Assembly: GCF_036350515.1 (NCBI RefSeq)
Contig: NZ_JAZDUE010000013.1
Span: 110,047-174,046, forward strand
Source of the DNA: Gordonia prachuapensis
GTDB taxonomy: Bacteria; Actinomycetota; Actinomycetes; Mycobacteriales; Mycobacteriaceae
Length of the DNA: 64,000 bases
Reading direction: 5' to 3'
A program made the position numbers and the translations under genes. The notes beneath the pieces were generated by a model. The model was not told the DNA's origin. It was given only the letters and a program-made list of their open reading frames with translations, and did no database searches. Below are positions 8,328 to 16,596 of the stretch, in pieces (within the stretch, counting starts at the first letter, position 1; each line of letters opens with the position of its first letter).

Positions 8328-8903
8328 CTAGAGGACACCCGCCGCGCGAGCCGCGTCGCCATAGGCCACCGCCAGGGATTCGACGGTCTCGTGCGCGTTG
8401 AGCCCGCTCGGGTTGGGGACCACCCACACCTCGGCGCCGTCCCACCGGTCTTCCTGACGACCGACGACAGCCCGCGGCATCCCGAACGCCGAGCGGTAGG
8501 CGGTGATCCCGGCGACCGCGACCACTCGAGGTCCGATCTCGGCGACCCGCGCGCGCAGCTGCGCGCCGCCGGTACGAAGCTCGTCGGCCGACAGCTCCGC
8601 TGCCGTCGCCGTCGCGCGCGCGACGACGTTGGTGATGCCGACACCGCTGCGGCACAACATGTCACGATCGTCGTCGGACATCCCCGCGGAGGCGTCGATC
8701 ATTCGGTCGACGATGCCTGCCCGATACAGCGCGGGATAGAACCGGTTGCCCGGGCGTGCGAAATGAGCGCCGACCGCGGCGGTCCACAGGCCGGGGTTGA
8801 TGCCGACGAACAGCAATCGACAATCGTCGCCGATGAGATCGGGGACCTCGACACCGCGATACTCCAGCAGTTGTTCACGCCGCACGCCCGCCACCTCTCT
8901 CAC
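8328..8903 (-). CDS. mug: Mismatch-specific (G:T/U) DNA glycosylase, Mug/TDG family
   Basis: The 191-aa protein resembles Mug/TDG glycosylases, which remove uracil or thymine mispaired with guanine for base excision repair. The active-site motif GINPG (in LLFVGINPGLW) and the C-terminal VVPNPSGLNAH motif are both clear, with the DNA-binding region at FARPGNRFYPAL. The motif Asn is intact. The start is uncertain because several in-frame GTG codons follow the first (8903). The gene is divergent from the SARP regulator, with 110 nt between them. Confidence 0.88.
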   Translation of the reverse strand: MREVAGVRREQLLEYRGVEVPDLIGDDCRLLFVGINPGLWTAAVGAHFARPGNRFYPALYRAGIVDRMIDASAGMSDDDRDMLCRSGVGITNVVARATATAAELSADELRTGGAQLRARVAEIGPRVVAVAGITAYRSAFGMPRAVVGRQEDRWDGAEVWVVPNPSGLNAHETVESLAVAYGDAARAAGVL

Positions 8904-9000
8904 GAACTGCTCGACCGGCGTCCCGGTTCACGGAATCGGACACGGCGCCAGCGTAGTCCGAACAAATGGACATCCGCGGGCGACTCACGCCGATCAGGTC

Positions 9001-9006
9001 TAAACT
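9001..9006 (+). promoter_or_regulatory. -10 box TAAACT for the leaderless SARP gene
   Basis: TAAACT is followed by 7 nt and the GTG at 9014. There is no ribosome site, and the family alignment also favours this start. Confidence 0.5.
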
Positions 9007-9013
9007 CTCGCTG

Positions 9014-12000
9014 GTGGCTCGGCTCGCATACACGGTCCTGGGCGGACTCGGCGCGCAGATCGATTCCGAGCCCGCCGAACTCGGCACGCGCAAGCAGCGT
9101 GCGGTGCTCGCTCAGCTGATCCTCGCGGCGGGTACCCAGGTCAGCGTCGATCGCCTGATCGAAGGCATCTGGGGAGCGAGTGCACCCGACCGCGCCGACG
9201 TCTCGGTGCAGGCGTACATCTCGGGCCTGCGCAAAGCTCTGGAACCCGGCCGCAAACCACGAGCCCCGTCATCCGTACTCGTCACCCGGGGCGCCGGGTA
9301 CGCACTGGTCGCCGACGACGATCAGGTGGACGCGCGCAGGCTCACCCGTGTGATCGCCGACGCCCACACGCAACACCGCCGCGGCGACTCCGCCGAAGCC
9401 GCTGTGCAGTTGAGGGCCGCGTTGGACGGATATCGCCCACTGCTGCCGGAGTTCGAGGGCCTGGCCTTTCGCGACGAGGCCGCGGCCCTGCTGGACCGCA
9501 CGATCGCCGAAGCCCTCGAGTTCTCGTACGAGGTGCGTCTCGCGCTGGGCGAGCATCGGGCCCTTGTACCCGAGCTGGAGCAGGCCGTTCGCCGCTCACC
9601 GCTCGACGAGGGGCTCTGGGTGCTTCTCGCCACCGCGCGATACCGACTGGGACGCCAGTCCGATGCGCTCGCGGCGATCGCCGACGCCCGCCGGATACTC
9701 GCCGACGAGATCGGCGTGGATCCTGGTCCGCGCCTTCGGGATCTGGAACGCGACATCCTCGACCACGCACCCGACCTGGTGCTGCCCGACGGCACCGAAC
9801 ACCGGACACCGCGACTGGTCGGTCCGGGCGATCCCGTCACCGCGTCGCCGACCGCCCCGAACGCGCTCGCCCAGTCGCCCCGAGGCGACAGCACGGCGAT
9901 CACCGGCCCCGATGCTCGATCACCCGAGGACGCAGCCGGGACGGCCACGGGCTCTCTGATCGGACGAACCGACGAGCTGTCGGTCCTGCACCGCGCGGTC
10001 CTCGCGTCGCTGCAGGGGCCGGGCGGCGTGGTCATCGTCGAGGGGGACCCCGGCGCAGGCAAGAGCGCCCTCATCGAGGAAGCCGCCCGCCGTGCGGCCG
10101 CCGCGGCCGACCTGAAGGTGCTGTGGGGACGATGTGTCGAGGATGCAGCGGCCCCGTCGATGTGGCCGTGGGTGCAGATCCTGGGAACCGTTCTGCCGGA
10201 TCTGGCCCCGGAAGACCGAGCCGCCCTCCTCGACAACGACCTCGGACGCCTGGTCACCCACGACACCACCGTCATCCCACCACCCCGTGAGATGCCGGAT
10301 GCGACAGCACGTTTCCGCTTCTACGATCAGGCCGCGAACATTCTCGCCGGGGTGGCCGAACGACATCTGCTGATCATCGTCCTCGACGATGTGCAATGGG
10401 CCGACAGCGCATCGCTGGAGTTGTTCGCGCACATGGCCGCACGGCGCACGCCCGGGGTGACGTTCTTCGCGTCGCTGCGCACGCGGACCCGGCGGCAGGC
10501 GGTCGGCAACGCGTTGGCCACGGTCTCCCGGCTACCCGAACACCGCAGGATCGAGGTCGGCCCCCTCACCGACGACGACATCTCGGCCATGGTCCGCCGC
10601 GAGACCGGGGACTGGCCGACCCCCGGCACGGTCGCGTCGATCTCCCACCGCACCCGCGGCAACGCGTTCTTTGTGCGCGAATTGGCCCGGATCCTGGCCG
10701 ACCGCGGGTCCATTGACGACCGTTCGGTTCCGGCCGGGGTGCGTGACGTCGTCCGTGAACGCCTCGGTCCGCTGCCCCCGGCGACGGTGGAACTACTCGA
10801 GTTGGCGGCGCTGATCGGCAGCCGGGTCGACCTCAGCTTGCTCGCCGCGGCGGCCGGACGGCCGATCGACGAGACCCTCGAGGCACTCGAACCCGCCGAC
10901 GCCGCGGGTTTGATCGGCGCCGAACCGGACGACCCGTTCGCGTTTCGCTTCGACCACGACCTGATCCGTGAGGCGATCGCCGGGCGCATCTCCACCTCGC
11001 GAGCCTGTCGCCTCCATCTCGCCGTCGCCGATCAGTTGGAAGGCGATCCGACGGCCGGCGCGACCACCCAGCGCGCCACCCACCTCTTCTCGGCGGGCCC
11101 GCTGGCCGACCGCGCCCGAACCGCCCGTGCGCTCGTGGAAGCCGGCCGAATCGCCCTGCGTAGCTACAGCTTCGACACCGCAACCCGGTGGCTCGCCGAT
11201 GCTGCCCGGTTGGCGCGCGGTATCGACGACCGCGACCTTGAGTTGCAGGCGATCACCACGTTGATCGCCAGCGATGTGGCCCGCAACGGGTACTTCGCCG
11301 CCGATCGGGAGCTACTCCGCCGGGCACGGGAACTCGGCGAGGCCGATGCCGACGACGCGCTGCTCGCACGGCTCGACTACGCGAGATTTGCGGCACATTC
11401 ACAGATCGCCGATATCCGTGGCGCGCATCGCCATGCCGACGAACTCGCGGCCCGGGCGAGACAGTCCGACAACCCCGTGGTGAAGCACCTCGGGATGCAG
11501 GCAACCGGTATCGACCTGTTCGACCGAGGTCACATCGGTCAGGCGCTCCGGGTGCTCGAGACCTATGCGCCGATCGACCGAGCAGTCAGTGGTCTCCAAC
11601 TCGACCAGCTCATGATCGGACAGGGTTTCCGGGCGGTCGCGGCAACCCTGTCCGAGGGCCCCGCGGTCGGCCGCGAACTGTTCGAGCAGATCGACACCGG
11701 ACCCGACGAACCGATGTCGTACCTCGGAACAGCGATCTTCGCCGTCACCGGCGCCGCTCTCATCGGGGACGTGGACTGGGCCCGCGAGGTCGGTGAGCGC
11801 CTCGTGCGTTCATCAGCCCACAACGCGCTGGAGTACCTGCGGACAGGCGGCGAACGAATGTACTGGTGGGCTCGGGCGGTCGGGGATTCGCCGGACGAGG
11901 CCCTCGACCACATCGAGCGTCTGCACGACCCACGCCAAGAGCAGCGCACCGGAATCGGCCTGTGGTGGGCGCTCTACGCCGAGGCGCTGGTCGCCGCCGG

Positions 12001-12253
12001 CCGATTCGAGGACGTCCCGGTGCTGCTCGAGCACGCGCAGGTGTTCGCCGAACGAACGGGTCAACGTTATCCCGACGCCCATCGCCTTCTCGTCTGCGCC
12101 GAGTTCCAGCACGCCACGCAGCATCCCGCCACCACTGTCCGCGACACGTTGCGGGAGGCCCGGCGGGTGGCCGCACGGCAGGAGGCTCATGCGCTACGCG
12201 CCCGCATCGATTCGTTCGCGACCGATCACGGGTATCCAGATCTCGCCCGCTGA
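9014..12253 (+). CDS. SARP-type regulator with BTAD and P-loop ATPase domains
   Basis: From GTG 9014 this is a 1079-aa AfsR/SARP-like activator. An N-terminal winged helix (about 1-95; QRAVLAQLILAAG, VSVQAYISGLRKAL) is followed by a bacterial transcriptional activation domain (about 100-245; GLWVLLATARYRLGRQSDAL). Next come an AAA-type ATPase with Walker A GDPGAGKS (about 344-351) and Walker B IIVLDDVQW (about 455), then a helical, TPR-like C-terminal half. SARPs bind direct repeats at 11-bp phase and recruit polymerase, commonly for secondary metabolite genes. Such repeats lie just downstream, before the FAD oxidoreductase, its likely target. No biosynthetic cluster is visible around it. Confidence 0.88.
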   Translation: MARLAYTVLGGLGAQIDSEPAELGTRKQRAVLAQLILAAGTQVSVDRLIEGIWGASAPDRADVSVQAYISGLRKALEPGRKPRAPSSVLVTRGAGYALVADDDQVDARRLTRVIADAHTQHRRGDSAEAAVQLRAALDGYRPLLPEFEGLAFRDEAAALLDRTIAEALEFSYEVRLALGEHRALVPELEQAVRRSPLDEGLWVLLATARYRLGRQSDALAAIADARRILADEIGVDPGPRLRDLERDILDHAPDLVLPDGTEHRTPRLVGPGDPVTASPTAPNALAQSPRGDSTAITGPDARSPEDAAGTATGSLIGRTDELSVLHRAVLASLQGPGGVVIVEGDPGAGKSALIEEAARRAAAAADLKVLWGRCVEDAAAPSMWPWVQILGTVLPDLAPEDRAALLDNDLGRLVTHDTTVIPPPREMPDATARFRFYDQAANILAGVAERHLLIIVLDDVQWADSASLELFAHMAARRTPGVTFFASLRTRTRRQAVGNALATVSRLPEHRRIEVGPLTDDDISAMVRRETGDWPTPGTVASISHRTRGNAFFVRELARILADRGSIDDRSVPAGVRDVVRERLGPLPPATVELLELAALIGSRVDLSLLAAAAGRPIDETLEALEPADAAGLIGAEPDDPFAFRFDHDLIREAIAGRISTSRACRLHLAVADQLEGDPTAGATTQRATHLFSAGPLADRARTARALVEAGRIALRSYSFDTATRWLADAARLARGIDDRDLELQAITTLIASDVARNGYFAADRELLRRARELGEADADDALLARLDYARFAAHSQIADIRGAHRHADELAARARQSDNPVVKHLGMQATGIDLFDRGHIGQALRVLETYAPIDRAVSGLQLDQLMIGQGFRAVAATLSEGPAVGRELFEQIDTGPDEPMSYLGTAIFAVTGAALIGDVDWAREVGERLVRSSAHNALEYLRTGGERMYWWARAVGDSPDEALDHIERLHDPRQEQRTGIGLWWALYAEALVAAGRFEDVPVLLEHAQVFAERTGQRYPDAHRLLVCAEFQHATQHPATTVRDTLREARRVAARQEAHALRARIDSFATDHGYPDLAR

Positions 12254-12280
12254 CCTGCGCGAATCGACTTGAGGTCGGGT

Positions 12281-12310
12281 CTCCAAGTCGGTCCCAAGTA
12301 CCTCTCAAGG
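12281..12310 (+). promoter_or_regulatory. Three 11-bp-phased direct repeats, candidate SARP operator
   Basis: CTCCAAGT (12281-12288), TCCCAAGT (12292-12299) and TCTCAAGG (12303-12310) share a CAAG core that recurs exactly every 11 bp (12284, 12295, 12306). Heptamer-like direct repeats at 11-bp spacing are the known geometry of SARP boxes. They lie between the SARP gene and the FAD oxidoreductase start, about 85 nt upstream of its ATG. Confidence 0.55.
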
Positions 12311-12394
12311 GGTGCCGTCGAGAGTTGGTGTCATCCGGGACATCCGGACCCCGACCAGCCGACGACTTCGGCGCACAGCGATTGGAACCACTCG

Positions 12395-13834
12395 ATGACC
12401 ATTCAGACCACCCGTCCGGCCACCCACCCCGACTCCCCGGAAGGGCTCGAGGTCCGTCCGCAGACCTCGGTCCTCGCCGAACTCGCCGACCGCATCGCCG
12501 GCGACGTCCTCGGGCCCGGAGACCACGGGTATGACGAGGCCCGCACCGGTTTCAACCTGTTGGCCGACCACCGTCCCGCCGTGATCGCCGTTCCCGCGAA
12601 CAGCCACGACGTGATCGAGGTGGTCCGGTTCGCCGCGGACGAGGGGCTTCGGGTTGCGATCCAGGCCACCGGGCACGGTCCGGGTTCGGCCGCCGACGGC
12701 GCGTTGCTGATCAACACCTCGAAGATGACCGACGTCAGCGTCGACCCGGCAGCCCGCACCGCCACCGTCGCGGCCGGTGCCAAGTGGGCGCCGGTACTCG
12801 CCCAGGCCCAGGCGCACGGGCTGGCCCCCTTGCTCGGGTCCACCACCGACGTCGGCGTCGTCGGATACACGCTCGGCGGCGGATTCGGCTGGCTGGGACG
12901 TAAGTACGGATTGTCGTCGGACGCCGTCCGCTCCTTCGACATCGTCACGCCGGACGGCAACCCGCTCCGGGTCAGCGCGACGAGTCATCCGGACATCTTC
13001 TGGGCGTTGCGCGGCGGTGGCAGTGGCAGTCTCGGCGTGATCACCGATGTCGTGATCGACCTCTTTCCCGTCAGCACCGTCTACGCCGGCAATCTGTTCT
13101 ACTCGGCCGAGGACGCGCCGGAGGTGCTACGGCGGTTCGCCGAGTGGGCGCCGCGGCAGTCCGAGGATCTGACGTCGGCGGTGACGGTGATGAACTTCCC
13201 ACCGCTCGACATCGTCCCGGAACCCTTCCGCGGCAAGACCTTCACACTGGTCCGCGGCTGCTGGTCCGGAGACGTCGCCGACGGTGCCCGGGTGATCGAC
13301 GAGTGGCGGCAGTGGAAGACCCCGGAGGTCGATCTGTGGGCGGAGATGCCGTTCGCAGCGGCCGACGCGATCAGCATGGACCCGACCGATCCGCTACCGG
13401 CGATGGTCACCACCGAGTGGCTCGACGAGCTGCCCGACGCTGCGATCGACATCGTGGTCGACCGCGTCCGACCCAAGCCGGGAACCCTTCCGCTGGTGCT
13501 GTTCGCCGAAATCCGGCACGCCGGCGGTGCGGTGGCGCGCGGGGCCGCGACGTCCCCCAACGATCGCGGGCGCGAAGGCACCTTCCTGCTCGAGCTGGCA
13601 TCGATGGTGCCCGATCCGCACGTCGGCCTGGCGGTGGAGTCCGCCTTGCGACTCACCCGCAAGGCCCTGGAGCCCTACGTGACCGGGGCCGCGTATCTGA
13701 ACTTCGTCGAGTTCGACGAGAAAACCGCGCGGTCGGCGACGTCGTTCAGCGAAGACAACCACCGGCGACTCGTCGCCATCAAGGCGGCGCTCGACCCCGA
13801 GAACCGCTTCTGCCACGGGGTCGCGCTCCACTAG
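12395..13834 (+). CDS. FAD-binding oxidoreductase (berberine-bridge/VAO family)
   Basis: From ATG 12395 this is a 479-aa flavoprotein with an N-terminal FAD-binding domain (PAVIAVPANSHDVIEVV, TGHGPGSAADGALL, GYTLGGGFGWLGRKYG) and a C-terminal BBE segment (YLNFVEFDEK, HRRLVAIKAALDPENRF). His94 in ATGHGPG is placed to be the covalent 8-alpha-histidyl FAD ligand. I see no matching cysteine for a second link. Relatives oxidise sugars, alkaloids or secondary-metabolite intermediates, so the substrate is open. The candidate SARP boxes upstream suggest it is controlled by the preceding regulator. Confidence 0.87.
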   Translation: MTIQTTRPATHPDSPEGLEVRPQTSVLAELADRIAGDVLGPGDHGYDEARTGFNLLADHRPAVIAVPANSHDVIEVVRFAADEGLRVAIQATGHGPGSAADGALLINTSKMTDVSVDPAARTATVAAGAKWAPVLAQAQAHGLAPLLGSTTDVGVVGYTLGGGFGWLGRKYGLSSDAVRSFDIVTPDGNPLRVSATSHPDIFWALRGGGSGSLGVITDVVIDLFPVSTVYAGNLFYSAEDAPEVLRRFAEWAPRQSEDLTSAVTVMNFPPLDIVPEPFRGKTFTLVRGCWSGDVADGARVIDEWRQWKTPEVDLWAEMPFAAADAISMDPTDPLPAMVTTEWLDELPDAAIDIVVDRVRPKPGTLPLVLFAEIRHAGGAVARGAATSPNDRGREGTFLLELASMVPDPHVGLAVESALRLTRKALEPYVTGAAYLNFVEFDEKTARSATSFSEDNHRRLVAIKAALDPENRFCHGVALH

Positions 13835-13854
13835 GACGACCGACCCCACTGCGG

Positions 13855-13887
13855 GAGGGGCCCCGGCACACCCCGGCCGGGGCCCTC
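13855..13887 (+). terminator. Terminator hairpin after the FAD oxidoreductase
   Basis: GAGGGGCCCCGG (13855-13866) pairs with CCGGGGCCCTC (13877-13887) apart from one bulged G. This gives a very stable GC hairpin 20 nt after the stop codon. Confidence 0.65.
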
Positions 13888-13921
13888 TGTGGCGCTTTGT
13901 CGATGGCACCCGAGTGGTGCG

Positions 13922-13927
13922 TACATT
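13922..13927 (+). promoter_or_regulatory. -10 box TACATT for a leaderless transcript
   Basis: TACATT lies 6 nt before the GTG at 13934, with no ribosome site between. Confidence 0.5.
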
Positions 13928-13933
13928 GGCGGT

Positions 13934-14329
13934 GTGACCACGCCCCGACCTCCGCTGATCATCGTCGACGCCGCCAACGTCGTCGGATCGAAGCCCGACG
14001 GATGGTGGCGCGACCGGCACGGAGCCACGGAACGACTCCGAGACCGGTTGGTGGGACTCGCCGAAACCGGGTTACCGGGCATCCCGGGCCCGGTCGAGGT
14101 CGTCATGGTCGTCGAAGGGCAGGCGCGACACGTGGCACCGTCACCGACCGTGTCGACCGAACCGGCGCCACGATCCGGAGATGATCGCATCGTCGACTTG
14201 GTGTCCGAACACCGAGGTCGACAGATGACCGTGGTGACTGCCGATCGCGAATTGCGGCGGCGGGTGACCGATCTCGGCGCCGACGTAATGGGACCGTCGG
14301 CACTACCCGATGCCAGGATGGGGACATGA
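13934..14329 (+). CDS. NYN/YacP-like PIN-fold protein
   Basis: The 131-aa product begins with LIIVDAANVVGSKPDGWWRDR, typical of NYN/PIN-like proteins where the first Asp helps bind metal. Further acidic residues occur in VVEG, DDRIVDLV and TADRELRRRV. Such proteins are suspected or known ribonucleases (YacP/Rae1-like), but activity is not shown for this group. Starting at GTG 13934 makes it leaderless. Its stop overlaps the ATG of nat (ATGA at 14326-14329), so the two are translationally coupled. A functional link with arylamine acetylation is not obvious. Confidence 0.7.
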   Translation: MTTPRPPLIIVDAANVVGSKPDGWWRDRHGATERLRDRLVGLAETGLPGIPGPVEVVMVVEGQARHVAPSPTVSTEPAPRSGDDRIVDLVSEHRGRQMTVVTADRELRRRVTDLGADVMGPSALPDARMGT

Positions 14330-15186
14330 CCTCGAGCGAAGCCGACCTATCGACGATGACCGCCGCATACTTCGATCGGATCGGGTACACCGGCCCGGCG
14401 ACTCCGTCGCTCGACACACTGACCGGCCTCGTTGCCGCACACGTACGGCACATCCCGTTCGAGAACCTCGATCCGCTGACCGGCACCCCGGTGGCCGACC
14501 TCGATCGAGAGAGTCTGCACGACAAGTTGGTCGCCCGGCGGCGCGGCGGTTTCTGCTACGAACACAACGGTTTGTTCCGCCATGTCCTGCTGGACCTCGG
14601 GTTTGCGGTCGACCAATTGGCCGGCCGTGTCGTGTGGATGAAGGAGCCCGGTCCCCTACCCGCGGAGACCCATCAACTCCTCTCGGTTCGCGTGCCCGGG
14701 CACGACGGCAGCTGGCTCGTCGATGTCGGGTTCGGGGGCCAGACACCCACGGCTCCACTGCGTTTCGAGATCGGAACCGAGCAAACCACCGACCTCGAAC
14801 CGTTCCGGATCACGCACTCCGACGACGGGCTCTTCCACGTCATGGAGTCCAAGGTCGGAGGGCGGTGGCAACCGCTGTACCTGTTCACCGAACGTGCGCG
14901 TCCCCCGGTCGACAGCGTTGTCGGGAGTTGGTTCGCCTCGACGAATCCGAGTGCACCATTTCCCAACGCGCTCATGGTCTGCCTGATCGTCGACGACACG
15001 CGGTGGAATCTCAACAATCGACACCTTGCCGTGTACCACGCCGACGGAACCCGCGAGAAGCGTGAACTCGCTTCTGCTGCTGAGGTTCTCGATCTGCTCG
15101 GAAGTCGTTTCGGCATAGATCTCGCAGGGATCGAGGGAATCGAGGAGCGCGTGGCGCAGGTCGTGGGTGACCTGCCCGGTTCCTGA
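14326..15186 (+). CDS. nat: Arylamine N-acetyltransferase
   Basis: This 286-aa enzyme transfers acetyl (or propionyl) groups from CoA to arylamines and hydrazines. In mycobacteria NAT acetylates isoniazid and sits near cholesterol-degradation genes. The Cys-His-Asp triad is visible as RGGFCYEHN (Cys77), ETHQLL (His116) and LVDVGFGG (Asp133). Length is usual for prokaryotic NATs. It starts within the ATGA overlap with the upstream NYN gene, with AGGATGGGG just upstream. It converges with the AroE-like gene, leaving only 2 nt between stops; a 10-bp palindrome CTGAGCTCAG covers the junction. Confidence 0.95.
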   Translation: MTSSEADLSTMTAAYFDRIGYTGPATPSLDTLTGLVAAHVRHIPFENLDPLTGTPVADLDRESLHDKLVARRRGGFCYEHNGLFRHVLLDLGFAVDQLAGRVVWMKEPGPLPAETHQLLSVRVPGHDGSWLVDVGFGGQTPTAPLRFEIGTEQTTDLEPFRITHSDDGLFHVMESKVGGRWQPLYLFTERARPPVDSVVGSWFASTNPSAPFPNALMVCLIVDDTRWNLNNRHLAVYHADGTREKRELASAAEVLDLLGSRFGIDLAGIEGIEERVAQVVGDLPGS

Positions 15187-15188
15187 GC

Positions 15189-16016
15189 TCAGGGGCCGGG
15201 GGGAACGTCCCTCGAGAACTCGGAGGCCCGCGCCACCTGCTCGGGGGTGATCGCAACGCCGGTGTACCGCTCGAACTGCCGGGCCGCCTGCAGCGCGATC
15301 ACCTCGGCACCCGTGATGACCCGTTTGTCCATCTCGCGGCCCACACGGATCAGGGGCGTCTCCGCCGGGAATGCGACGACGTCGAACACGACCTCGGCGG
15401 CATCGACCTGCGCGTCGTCGAACGACAGCGCGTCCTCATCGGCACCTCGCATGCCCAGCGGCGTCACATTCACCAGGACCGACGTCCCGGGTTCCGGATC
15501 GCCCGTGACGTGGGTGTAGCCGTACTTCTCCGCCAGTGCAGCCCCGGCCATCTCGTTGCGGGCGATCACCGTAACGTCGTCGAATCCGGCTCCGCGGAAA
15601 GCCGCGACGACCGCCTTGGCCATGCCCCCGGAGCCCCGGATCGCCACCGACGCTGCATTGTCGAGCTCATGCGTCGCGATCAGGGCCGCCACCGCCTCGT
15701 AGTCGGTGTTGGATGCCGTCAACCGACCGTCGTCGTTCACGATGGTGTTGACCGATTCGATCGCCGAGGCGGACTCCTCCATCTCATCGACGAGCGGAAT
15801 CACAGCTTCCTTGAACGGCATCGACACCGAGCAGCCCCGGATGCCCAGTGCCCGCACCCCCCGGATCGCACCCTCGATGTCGTCGGTGGTGAAGGCCTTG
15901 TAGACGAAGTTCAGCCCCAACTCGTCATACAGGTAGTTGTGGAATCGGGTCCCGATGTTCGACGGTCGGGCCGCGAGCGAGATGCACAGCGTCATGTCCT
16001 TGTTCAGGATCGGCAT
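15189..16016 (-). CDS. Shikimate dehydrogenase-like protein
   Basis: The 275-aa protein has the two-domain shikimate/quinate dehydrogenase layout. The catalytic lysine is in SMPFKE (Lys69), the TASNTDYEAV motif has the conserved Asp (Asp105), and a nucleotide loop reads RGSGGMAKAV. The N-terminal substrate loop is RPSNIGTRFHN rather than the paired-serine form of canonical AroE, so it is probably one of the AroE-like paralogues with another substrate. The ATG start at 16016 is leaderless (TAGAGT 7 nt upstream). It is divergent from the SRPBCC gene over 58 nt. Confidence 0.82.
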   Translation of the reverse strand: MPILNKDMTLCISLAARPSNIGTRFHNYLYDELGLNFVYKAFTTDDIEGAIRGVRALGIRGCSVSMPFKEAVIPLVDEMEESASAIESVNTIVNDDGRLTASNTDYEAVAALIATHELDNAASVAIRGSGGMAKAVVAAFRGAGFDDVTVIARNEMAGAALAEKYGYTHVTGDPEPGTSVLVNVTPLGMRGADEDALSFDDAQVDAAEVVFDVVAFPAETPLIRVGREMDKRVITGAEVIALQAARQFERYTGVAITPEQVARASEFSRDVPPGP

Positions 16017-16023
16017 GAGGTCA

Positions 16024-16029
16024 ACTCTA
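16024..16029 (-). promoter_or_regulatory. -10 box TAGAGT for the AroE-like gene
   Basis: On the minus strand TAGAGT is followed by 7 nt and the ATG at 16016. Confidence 0.45.
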
Positions 16030-16062
16030 ACGCGTGCCCCACAGGCATTCGCTCGAGAACGG

Positions 16063-16068
16063 TAGCCT
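16063..16068 (+). promoter_or_regulatory. -10 box TAGCCT for the SRPBCC gene
   Basis: TAGCCT lies 6 nt before the ATG at 16075. It faces away from the AroE-like promoter 34 nt to the left. Confidence 0.45.
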
Positions 16069-16074
16069 CGGGCG

Positions 16075-16473
16075 ATGGGTGAGATGCGCAGCCGACATAT
16101 ATCTGTGGTGATCCCGGCGGCGCCGTCCGTGGTGTACGAATACGCCTCGGGTCCAGAGAATCTCCCGGCATGGGCGGCGGGGCTGGCATCGGGCGTTGCC
16201 CGCGACGGCGACTCCCTGATCACCCAGTCGCCGATGGGCGAGGTCCGCGTTCGATTCGCGCCTGCCAACCCGTTCGGGATACTCGATCACGCCGTGACCC
16301 TCCCGGACGGCACCGTCGTCGACAACCCGCTGCGGGTGATCGCGCATCCTGACGGTGCCGAAGTGGTGTTCACCGTCCGTCAGCGTGACCTCTCCGAGGA
16401 CGAGTTCGACGCCGACTGCGCGGCGGTACAACGGGACCTGGAGACCTTGCGCGACGCGGTCATCGGCCGCTGA
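16075..16473 (+). CDS. SRPBCC family protein
   Basis: A 132-aa protein with the START/Bet v1-like (SRPBCC) pattern: SRHISVVIPAAPSVVYEYASGPENLPAWAAG at the N-terminus, repeated beta-strand pairs, and a long C-terminal helix (EDEFDADCAAVQRDLETLRDAV). The fold binds hydrophobic ligands or supports aromatase/hydrolase activity, and no specific ligand can be named. It is monocistronic by appearance, with a leaderless start. Confidence 0.75.
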   Translation: MGEMRSRHISVVIPAAPSVVYEYASGPENLPAWAAGLASGVARDGDSLITQSPMGEVRVRFAPANPFGILDHAVTLPDGTVVDNPLRVIAHPDGAEVVFTVRQRDLSEDEFDADCAAVQRDLETLRDAVIGR

Positions 16474-16596
16474 CGACACCGCTCACCCGCGACCGGTGAG
16501 ACCAGATCGTGACCGCGGCCGACTTCGGTTCGCGCGAACCATCAGTCACAATGACCTCACCAGTCACATGCGTCACACCACCACTTCGGAGGTACC

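Noticed and set aside
9014..13834. Secondary-metabolite cluster
   Set aside because: Apart from the SARP regulator and one FAD oxidoreductase there are no PKS, NRPS, terpene or tailoring genes next to it.
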